Source: Candidatus Aminicenantota bacterium (lineage in GTDB: Bacteria > Acidobacteriota > Aminicenantia > Aminicenantales > Aminicenantaceae). From it: a stretch of 5,337 nucleotides of DNA. Where the stretch lies: positions 1-5,337 of the forward strand of contig JAUWVG010000206.1 of assembly GCA_030617525.1 (NCBI GenBank), in the 5' to 3' direction. The translations under genes were made by a program, and so were the position numbers. The notes under the pieces were generated by a model. That model did not search any database and was not told the origin of the DNA. It saw nothing but the letters and a program-made list of their open reading frames with translations. Positions 1 to 4,972 of this stretch are shown here, one piece after another (the first letter of the stretch is position 1; every line of letters starts with the position of its first letter).

Positions 1-2270
1 AGTGTGTCCAATCGAGCATCATCAAATCCTTCCCCCAAATACCTGCCTGTGGCAATGAGCAGACGTTCTTCTTTATCAGGAATATTTTCTAATTGCTCAT
101 TTAGAGCTTGACGTTGCTTCTTTCCCATCCCTCCCTTAAACACAATGACATTTTTGATGAAAGGCAAAAATTTCTCAGCGAACATTTCAACATGTTCTCT
201 GCGTTCTGAAATTAAGAGAGGAGATCTTTTTTCTTCAGCTATAGACTTCACTATATCCTCAAAAATGTGAGCATTTCTTGTTTTATCCTTGATCAATGCT
301 TCATATATTTCGTGAATGGTCGGGTCTTTATCCTCAAAACGTTGTGGCATTTTGAATCCGGTTTTACGAAAAATCACCTGATGAGAGAATGGATGTGTTG
401 CAACTCCTTGTTTTGCAGTGACAAGATATCTTATAGGACCACACTGCATGAATATGATGGGATGGTGCCCGTCCTTTCTCGTAACAGTGGCTGATAATCC
501 TGTCACATACTTCGCATTGCATTTGCGTACTACTTTTTCGAAGCTATTTGCTGAGATATGATGGCACTCATCGATGATAATTTGGCCATAATTGCCAACT
601 ATTTCGTCCACTGTTCCTTTTCGCCGCAAGCTTTGAATAATTGCGATATCAATAAATCCGCTCGGCTGCCTCTTGCCGGCTCCAATCATCCCAATTTTTT
701 CAGATTCCAGATTTAAGAATTCAGAAAGTTGAACCCGCCACTGATCGAAGAGTTGCCTTCGGTGGACTAAAATCAATGTATTGACGGCTCTCTCAGCTAT
801 TATTTTTGCGGCGATAACAGTTTTTCCAAATGCAGTAGCTGCCGCAAGGACTCCTACGTTATGAGCACGCAATTTTTCAACTGATTCCTCTTGTTCCAGC
901 CTTAATGTGCCAAAAAAATCAACCTTGATTGGGGTTCCTGTAGTTCGTTCATCTATTTGAGAAATCTTGATTCCAAGAGATTGGCTTAGCTCCAAGATTT
1001 CTTCAAGACATCCTCTCGGAAGACCTATGTGCTTTGGAAAATCTTCCGCACAGGAAATCACCCGCGGTTTTCCATATGTGGAAAGCCGCATAGCCTGAGC
1101 CTTGTAAAATTCCGGATTCTGAAATGCAGCCAAGTGAATAAGCCGGTTTCGGAAGGCTGGAGATAGACCTTTTTTTTCTATATAAATTAAATTCCCCAGT
1201 ATCAGGCTGATCTTTTTTGGAATTGGGCCGGGAATCGGAAATTTTTTGTCGCCTCGATGAGAAACTATCTTCCAAGGTTCGTAATCTCCTTCCTCAACAA
1301 CATTGATACGCGCTCCGATGATTTTTCCATCATAGCTGGCCTTCTCCACAATTCTCTCAATTTCCTTCTTGCTCATACGGATAACAGTTGAAAGAAATGC
1401 CCACTGATCAGGATATGGATTAAAGCTTCCATCCAAAAACAATGTATTTCCCCTCTCACGAGGTTTTGCTTGAAGAGGAAGTGCTATTAGACTTCCAAAA
1501 CCTCCGCCTGGTAAGAAATCTTGGCTCGGGAATAATCGATCATAAGAATCGAAACCAACTTCCGGGCGCTTATCTAGAGTCTCGGTCAGCAAGAAAGATC
1601 CCAGACGACGAGCCATCACAGCAGGAATCGGTTCAAAAAAGAAAATCCAGGCGTGAGCGCCTTTACCAGAACGGGATCGCTCAACAGCAACAGGAATACT
1701 ATATTCTCTACAGGTTTCAATGAAGCCGGATATCTCCTCCTTCCAAGTCTCTTTATCAAAGTCAGCAGCTAGAAAATAACATGTATTGTCAGACAGTAGT
1801 GGATAAATCCCCACGACAAACTCACGCTTTGAAACAGAATGATGGGAATCCCCTGGATCGAATCCCTTAAGATGCTTTCTGATCACAGACTCAGCAAGTG
1901 GGAGAAAGTCGCGAGCAGGGCACTCTCCACATTTTATTTCTGGTTTTCGACAAATGCCCTTAACCCACTCATTACGACAGGCAGGCTGGTAGCCGGTTTT
2001 TCCACTCCGTGAGCTTTCCCATCTTCGAGCATAAATATCTTCCCTGCCTCTAAATAGGGAGCGATATAAGGTAATCTTTTCAGAAGGGGAAGAATCTTTC
2101 GTAATATTAGAATGAAGAAATAAGGACGCTGATTCTCTAATCTGTAACTCCGAATCTTGTTTATGTCGGAGCTCTTCCAGCTCAGTAATTACTTTTTCGC
2201 GCTCAGCATCTAATTTTTTAAGCCGACTCTCGGCATTAGTAATAAGCCTTTCAATTTCCTTGGCATCCAC
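1..2270 (-). CDS. AEP primase-SF2 helicase protein, TOTE conflict-system type (C-terminus cut by window edge)
   Basis: Open without a stop for 756 codons from a GTG start and continuing past the left edge. Residues 1-46 are Lys/Glu-rich and probably a coiled coil. C98, C107, C114 and C117 (CX8CX6CX2C) form a likely zinc knuckle. An archaeo-eukaryotic primase domain follows: DxD in AADFDKE (D170, D172), the sxH motif in SGKGAHAW (H206), then FPSQD and GFGSLIALPLQ (247-267) and YPDQWAFLS (286-294). From about residue 450 it is an SF2 helicase: Walker A ATAFGKT (477-483), motif Ia LVHRRQLFDQW, DECH box (567-570), motif III GLSAT (591-595), and the second RecA lobe with motif V GEGFDD (746-751). 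Motif VI lies outside the window. The order matches proteins that databases label TOTE conflict-system primase; a role in defence or mobile-element conflict is inferred. The GTG at 2270 was chosen because an in-frame TAG lies upstream with no ATG between, and AAGAG precedes it by six bases. It follows the AbiEii gene by 38 bases with no visible terminator, so it is probably co-transcribed. A fused C-terminal nuclease cannot be excluded. Confidence 0.9.
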   Translation of the reverse strand, partial: MDAKEIERLITNAESRLKKLDAEREKVITELEELRHKQDSELQIRESASLFLHSNITKDSSPSEKITLYRSLFRGREDIYARRWESSRSGKTGYQPACRNEWVKGICRKPEIKCGECPARDFLPLAESVIRKHLKGFDPGDSHHSVSKREFVVGIYPLLSDNTCYFLAADFDKETWKEEISGFIETCREYSIPVAVERSRSGKGAHAWIFFFEPIPAVMARRLGSFLLTETLDKRPEVGFDSYDRLFPSQDFLPGGGFGSLIALPLQAKPRERGNTLFLDGSFNPYPDQWAFLSTVIRMSKKEIERIVEKASYDGKIIGARINVVEEGDYEPWKIVSHRGDKKFPIPGPIPKKISLILGNLIYIEKKGLSPAFRNRLIHLAAFQNPEFYKAQAMRLSTYGKPRVISCAEDFPKHIGLPRGCLEEILELSQSLGIKISQIDERTTGTPIKVDFFGTLRLEQEESVEKLRAHNVGVLAAATAFGKTVIAAKIIAERAVNTLILVHRRQLFDQWRVQLSEFLNLESEKIGMIGAGKRQPSGFIDIAIIQSLRRKGTVDEIVGNYGQIIIDECHHISANSFEKVVRKCNAKYVTGLSATVTRKDGHHPIIFMQCGPIRYLVTAKQGVATHPFSHQVIFRKTGFKMPQRFEDKDPTIHEIYEALIKDKTRNAHIFEDIVKSIAEEKRSPLLISERREHVEMFAEKFLPFIKNVIVFKGGMGKKQRQALNEQLENIPDKEERLLIATGRYLGEGFDDARLDT

Positions 2271-2308
2271 GTTAGGCTCTTTTTTTATTTGGCTATCTCC
2301 ACCGCTTC

Positions 2309-3337
2309 CTACCGGCTATTAATAGTCGATTCTAGATCCAAAAGGATATCCAAGATTTCCTGGAATGAGGGGGATTTTTCGAACATCATTATTTGCATTT
2401 TTTCGTAGTCCTTCTGTAACTCCGGGAGACGAAAATCAGGCGGGAGAAGGCGCAGTGAACCCGGCCTGGCATCATCATATTTTGCCCAGCCGCATCGGAA
2501 GAACAGTTTTTTATGATGCGCCACAGCTTCCAATAAGTCATAATTTTGTAATGCGTTATCTCGAAAAGGACTGTGTGCTAACATTGCCAGGTCATAGTAA
2601 TGGCGAGAAAAACGCAATGGGAAGGGACGATCCTTGGAACGATTTGCCTCCTGATGAAGTATGGTAGCTTTTTCCCAGAAAGTGCGTTCAGCTTTTAAAG
2701 CAATGACTTCACATTCTTGGTTTTTACTAAAAACATCGGGGAAATATTTTGCGGCATAGGGTTTAACCACAGCACTCATAGTCGGCCATGGATCTGATCG
2801 ACAACCAAACTCCAATTTGACGTAGGGATCCACATAAGATCCGGATACGAGATCCACAGCACCGGGATAATTGAAGAGTAATGTCTGTCCGTCCCTATCC
2901 TGTTCATCAATAACTAATGACCACTGTTCCTTGCCATCTTTCAGATAAGATACGAATATCTCATCCAGCTTTTGCCGCAAATCCGAGTCAACAAACCGAC
3001 TGCAGGCCGCAACCATCTGGCCGATCGATCGATCGCGCTGCTTATTACTTTTTATGTTAGCCAGATCGTTATCCCTTTCAAATCCGAGTAATACCCTATT
3101 CACCGTCAAATCACTATCCTCAGAAAAACGATGAATAACTTTGTAAACCTTTGATAGTGATGTCCCCCCTTTAAATACTAAATTTTCCCGCATATCGGAA
3201 AGGCTGAACAGGCACTTGAGAGTCCAACAAACCCAGAAGTCCTTTTCTACAATTAGAGGATCCAGGTTCATTCGGCTCCCGGTTTCTTCGAATAACCGCC
3301 GCCGAAAACCGGCATCGCGCACCGCTACACCGTCCAA
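2309..3337 (-). CDS. abiEii: AbiEii-like nucleotidyltransferase toxin of a type IV toxin-antitoxin pair
   Basis: 342 residues from a TTG start, a normal length for the family. The nucleotidyltransferase fold is clear: EKDFW (31-35), the GGTSLSK signature (57-63), then RFSEDSDL (70-77), whose D74 and D76 are the metal-binding pair. YVKLEFG (172-178) fits the third acidic strand. AERTFWEKATILH (216-228) and SRHYYDL (244-250) are the conserved C-terminal helices. Characterised AbiEii and MenT relatives transfer nucleotides, some of them onto tRNA, halting growth during phage infection; the substrate here is unknown. The reading frame extends upstream to an ATG at 3391, but that would run 52 bases into the antitoxin gene with an unconserved leader. 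The TTG at 3337 has a strong AGGGGG seven bases before it, inside the last antitoxin codons, and begins just before the conserved region. Only two bases separate it from the antitoxin stop, indicating translational coupling. All catalytic motifs are present, so it looks functional. Confidence 0.93.
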   Translation of the reverse strand: MDGVAVRDAGFRRRLFEETGSRMNLDPLIVEKDFWVCWTLKCLFSLSDMRENLVFKGGTSLSKVYKVIHRFSEDSDLTVNRVLLGFERDNDLANIKSNKQRDRSIGQMVAACSRFVDSDLRQKLDEIFVSYLKDGKEQWSLVIDEQDRDGQTLLFNYPGAVDLVSGSYVDPYVKLEFGCRSDPWPTMSAVVKPYAAKYFPDVFSKNQECEVIALKAERTFWEKATILHQEANRSKDRPFPLRFSRHYYDLAMLAHSPFRDNALQNYDLLEAVAHHKKLFFRCGWAKYDDARPGSLRLLPPDFRLPELQKDYEKMQIMMFEKSPSFQEILDILLDLESTINSR

Positions 3338-3351
3338 GATTATTCCCCCTG
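3338..3351 (-). promoter_or_regulatory. Strong ribosome binding site deciding the TTG start of the AbiEii-like gene
   Basis: On the minus strand the last antitoxin codons read CAG GGG GAA TAA, followed by TC and TTG. The AGGGGG inside them is a near-ideal Shine-Dalgarno sequence with a seven-base spacer to TTG at 3337. It overlaps the antitoxin stop, so toxin translation probably depends on ribosomes finishing the antitoxin. Confidence 0.75.
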
Positions 3352-3960
3352 TTTTTCCTGCTTGGATGCAATGCGGCGGACAGCTTCCCAAATCCAGTCT
3401 TCCAAGTATCGAGCATCCTTCATAAGTTTTTTACGATCGGAGTCAGAGATTTGTCGACGAAGATAGTCGATCACATTTTTATCAACCTGATCCCGCCCCA
3501 TATAGCGAATAGCTTGGGTAACGAGAATACCCATATCGCTTCCGGGCTGCATCTCCCGGGGCTCTGCTCGCTTGAATATTAGGGTGCGTTTGGCGACATC
3601 GACGGTTCGGGATTTGCCGTTCGTAAGGTAAACGACCTGCGCGGGTACCTGCATCGAAAGTCCAAGCAGGTTTGCAGCCTGTGCCCCCGATGGCTGAATG
3701 CGCACACCGTTCTTCCGAGCTATCGCTTGCGCCACCTGATGTATGTTCGGACTCAGTTTGCCACCCAACTCCTCATCTTTACGCGGGAAATCGTAAATTC
3801 CAGTCGCCACGCGGCGGATGATTCCCTGAACGCGCAATCTAGAAAGAGTCTTATCTACAGAATTCCGGTCACCGAGATCAAGAAAGTCTTTGCTTGAAAA
3901 TGCACAACCCCTTCCTTTCCCTCTTATTCGTGCAAGTATTTTATTATGAATAGATTGCAT
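3340..3960 (-). CDS. abiEi: AbiEi-like antitoxin / transcriptional regulator (DUF6088-type)
   Basis: 206 residues. The N-terminal part (about 1-60) reads as a winged helix: FSSKDFLDLG, then the recognition-type stretch SVDKTLSRLRVQGIIRRV, then the wing ATGIYDFPR. The core (about 71-130) carries the family-like blocks PNIHQVAQAIARKNG, IQPSGAQAANLLGLS and VVYLTNGKSRTV. A charged helical tail follows to residue 206. In characterised AbiE systems AbiEi neutralises the nucleotidyltransferase toxin without stable binding to it (type IV) and represses its own operon by binding inverted repeats near the promoter. The perfect inverted repeat just upstream fits that. The ATG at 3960 has only a weak AAAAGG about 13 bases away, suggesting low translation or control by the hairpin. 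It is the first gene of the operon and is followed at once by the toxin. The family match is by recalled motifs, not a search. Confidence 0.9.
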   Translation of the reverse strand: MQSIHNKILARIRGKGRGCAFSSKDFLDLGDRNSVDKTLSRLRVQGIIRRVATGIYDFPRKDEELGGKLSPNIHQVAQAIARKNGVRIQPSGAQAANLLGLSMQVPAQVVYLTNGKSRTVDVAKRTLIFKRAEPREMQPGSDMGILVTQAIRYMGRDQVDKNVIDYLRRQISDSDRKKLMKDARYLEDWIWEAVRRIASKQEKQGE

Positions 3961-3977
3961 AATATTTCAACGACCTT

Positions 3978-4013
3978 TTCTGTCAGAAGTGCGACGCCGC
4001 ACTTCTGACAGAA
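3978..4013 (-). repeat. Perfect 16-bp inverted repeat upstream of the AbiE operon, likely operator
   Basis: The arms 3978-3993 (TTCTGTCAGAAGTGCG) and 3998-4013 are exact reverse complements around a four-base loop. The element ends 17 bases before the antitoxin ATG and begins a few bases past the -10 of the candidate promoter, where a bound repressor would block transcription. Known AbiEi proteins bind inverted repeats in their own promoters, so this is the likely autorepression site. The transcript would also fold into a stable hairpin, but no T-run follows on either strand, so I do not call it a terminator. Confidence 0.7.
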
Positions 4014-4025
4014 TACATCGTCTGC

Positions 4026-4055
4026 AATTTAAATGCCAGCACTATTTTTTTTCAA
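4026..4055 (-). promoter_or_regulatory. Candidate sigma-70-type promoter of the AbiE operon
   Basis: On the minus strand TTGAAA (4050-4055) is separated by 18 bases from TAAATT (4026-4031). This would start transcription near 4019, just before the inverted repeat. An alternative is CTGGCA with TATTCT, whose -10 would abut the repeat. Both are imperfect. The position is what supports a promoter. Confidence 0.4.
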
Positions 4056-4062
4056 CAGAACG

Positions 4063-4212
4063 TTACCTCCCGATGAGCCAATTCCTGTGCTGGACCATGC
4101 GATGATGGACATCTTCGACGCAACTAGGGAAGGGTTTGACCGGATTGTGGTTCTTCTTGACGGCAAAGATGGGATTTTTGTAGAGGTCGTAGATCTCTTC
4201 GAGGATGTATAA
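4063..4212 (-). pseudogene. Middle fragment of a calcineurin-like metallophosphoesterase
   Basis: This frame, different from that of the overlapping nucleotidyltransferase fragment, encodes about 48 residues ending at a TAA (4063-4065). It contains IYDLYKNPIFAVKKNHNPVK, then a block ending VHHRMVQHRNWLIGR. NPIFAVKKNHNP resembles the NVPVFYVRGNHDP block of this phosphoesterase family, and the end resembles the following LHGRVV...GLLIAGLGG stretch. The GNHD metal motif reads KNHN here, which would impair metal binding, and both the start and the second half of the protein are absent. Codons end mostly in G or C, unlike the AT-rich neighbours, so it comes from another source than the adjacent pair. 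It is a dead remnant. The family call rests on recalled motifs and is moderate. Confidence 0.55.
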
Positions 4213-4306
4213 AAATATTGGCACCAGCTTCCAATGATAATGATTCTACTTAAGACACCTGATTTCTGCAGGCGTTTGAGGACTTCAAGACACAGATCGT
4301 AGATCT
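4187..4306 (-). repeat. Short direct repeat shared by nucleotidyltransferase start and phosphoesterase fragment
   Basis: The ten bases TCGTAGATCT (plus strand) occur at 4187-4196 and 4297-4306, inside a longer 15-of-17 match (4184-4200 and 4294-4310). Both copies are read in equivalent phase on the minus strand, giving E-E/K-I-Y-D-L. This may be chance or a trace of the rearrangement that joined the two genes. Confidence 0.4.
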
Positions 4307-4313
4307 TTTCCAT
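4208..4313 (-). pseudogene. Truncated nucleotidyltransferase-like gene (N-terminal fragment only)
   Basis: The ATG at 4313 opens a frame starting MEKIYDLCLEVLKRLQKSGV, then IIIIGSWCQYFY (24-35). The hydrophobic strand plus GS followed by Trp-Cys is the entry motif of a DNA polymerase beta-type nucleotidyltransferase fold, and the GSWCxYFY form is one I recall from genes paired with small proteins like the one upstream. After about residue 34 the frame continues to 4029 only as a Ser/Thr/Arg-rich out-of-frame reading of phosphoesterase sequence. The acidic catalytic motif that should follow is missing, so the product cannot be an active enzyme. The start overlaps the end of the upstream gene by 29 bases, the usual sign of translational coupling in a two-gene cassette. 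The breakpoint is near 4208-4215 in TATTTTTATA. Confidence 0.7.
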
Positions 4314-4611
4314 TCAAAATCCTTTTCAGAAAGGAGATTTGTTTATTCGACTGAGAGAGAAGTTTTCTATATTTGGCGCGCATTTCTTTTACTTCTAAAA
4401 GATCCTTCTTTTCATCTTCTGAGAGTTTTCCTTTGTAGATAAAATTTACTTTTGAGCCCTGTCTCACAGCTAAATAAAAATATTTATGACCTCTAATATT
4501 TTTTTCCACTAGACTCCCTTTCGGTAGGTCGGCCAAAACTTTTTCATATTGTTTTTTGATACGCAATGAATTCTGAAGCTCTTCTTCTAGAACTCCTTTT
4601 AGTACTTTCAT
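4285..4611 (-). CDS. Small Lys/Glu-rich protein, probable partner of the nucleotidyltransferase
   Basis: 108 residues, apparently intact. An N-terminal helix (1-28, VLKGVLEEELQNSLRIKKQY) leads into LPKGSLVEKNIRGHKYFYLA (29-48) and GSKVNFIYKGKLSEDE (52-67). These look like a short beta-hairpin or wing in which a basic, aromatic surface could contact nucleic acid. A long charged helix, probably a coiled coil, follows (68-100). I recognise the layout (helix, LPKGSL, RG+xYYYL, K+xYxGK, coiled coil) from uncharacterised small proteins next to nucleotidyltransferase genes, but know no proven function. Its end overlaps the nucleotidyltransferase start by 29 bases, and its promoter is covered by repeated boxes. 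Autoregulation as an antitoxin-like partner is an inference. With the second gene broken it may be an orphan. The start at 4611 has only a weak GAGA five bases upstream. Confidence 0.65.
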   Translation of the reverse strand: MKVLKGVLEEELQNSLRIKKQYEKVLADLPKGSLVEKNIRGHKYFYLAVRQGSKVNFIYKGKLSEDEKKDLLEVKEMRAKYRKLLSQSNKQISFLKRILNGKDLRSVS

Positions 4612-4622
4612 TTTTTTCTCAT

Positions 4623-4724
4623 ATTACCAAACAATTGCACATATAATTTAGCGTGTTTGGTAATTTTTGTCAAGCAGAAAAATTACCAAACACTTTAGTG
4701 ATTAAGAGATTTTTGTTAGGTAAT
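4623..4724 (-). repeat. Four alternating copies of a 10-bp box over a promoter (operator array)
   Basis: ATTACCAAAC occurs on the plus strand at 4623-4632 and 4682-4691. Its reverse complement occurs at 4655-4664, and again with one mismatch (GTTAGGTAAT) at 4715-4724. Orientation alternates, with centre spacings of 32, 27 and 33 bases, close to three helical turns. The two middle boxes extend into a perfect 16-bp inverted repeat (4653-4668 and 4678-4693) around a nine-base loop that holds most of the -35 element. The outer copy at 4623 lies between the -10 and the start codon. This looks like a repressor operator. Confidence 0.75.
4645..4673 (-). promoter_or_regulatory. Promoter of the small-protein/nucleotidyltransferase cassette
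   Basis: A perfect -35 TTGACA (4668-4673, minus strand) is followed by a 17-base spacer and TAAATT (4645-4650). Transcription would begin near 4638, giving a leader of about 27 bases before the ATG at 4611. One operator box fills the spacer and others flank the promoter. Confidence 0.7.
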
Positions 4725-4780
4725 TGGCGGTTTTTGAGTTGAGATAGCACGTAAAGTTTAAACAAGATAATCCATTCTTT

Positions 4781-4891
4781 TTAGTCTAGAGTGATGACCT
4801 TCGACCCGAAGACGGAGACGACGGCGGATTTGCCGATTATGGTGCCGATCGCGGAGTGGGCGTGGCCATGGTAGACGTATCGGGGCTGTTG
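4781..4891 (-). pseudogene. C-terminal fragment of a calcineurin-like metallophosphoesterase
   Basis: Thirty-six codons are open between a TAG (4892-4894) and the TAA at 4781-4783, with no start codon at the 5' end. The reading RYVYHGHAHSAIG carries the HGHxH metal-ligand motif that closes the active site of these enzymes. VVSVFGSKVITLD then resembles the family's usual VVNVFGYKVIEL ending, with Ser in place of the common Asn. The stretch is clearly more GC-rich than its flanks. It probably belongs to the same family as the fragment at 4063-4212, but on this strand it comes before that fragment although it encodes the later part of the protein. Rearrangement or two separate copies is therefore needed. 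The short length limits certainty. Confidence 0.55.
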
Positions 4892-4972
4892 CTATTACAT
4901 CAGATTTGACTGAAATTTCAGCCTATGATAAACGTAAAAGCGTCAGCAAGCCGACCAAACCATAGAGAGCAA

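Noticed and set aside
1003..1275. Minus-strand 90-residue frame
   Set aside because: Alternative frame within the primase-helicase gene, which reads continuously through here.
1442..1723. Plus-strand 93-residue frame rich in Glu/Arg/Gln
   Set aside because: Antisense to the catalytic part of the primase domain; no ribosome site or family resemblance.
2365..2667. Plus-strand 100-residue frame
   Set aside because: Antisense to conserved C-terminal motifs of the AbiEii-like gene.
3023..3036. Tandem GATC triplet inside the toxin gene
   Set aside because: Fits the coding of D-R-S-I in an ordinary stretch. A single short cluster is not evidence of methylation control.
3338..3391. Upstream ATG extension (MGSCPPHC...) of the toxin
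   Set aside because: It would overlap the antitoxin by 52 bases with an unconserved Cys/Pro leader. The TTG at 3337 has a far better ribosome site.
3978..4013. Hairpin as a rho-independent terminator
   Set aside because: No T-run follows either arm on either strand, and its place after a candidate -10 suits an operator better.
4033..4212. Plus-strand 59-codon frame beginning MPALFFFN and containing a protein-like stretch (FDRIVVLLDGKDGIFVEVV)
   Set aside because: It is exactly antisense to the phosphoesterase fragment, has less codon bias toward G/C at third positions, and has no ribosome site. The minus-strand reading carries recognisable family blocks.
4610..4624. Four-codon leader frame (M-R-K-K-stop) overlapping the small protein's ATG
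   Set aside because: Too short to distinguish from chance in an A-rich leader, and it lacks a ribosome site of its own.
4911..4929. TGAAATTTCA palindrome and TATGAT upstream of the NERD-helicase remnant as operator and promoter
   Set aside because: No -35-like element lies at proper spacing from TATGAT, and a ten-base palindrome alone is weak evidence.
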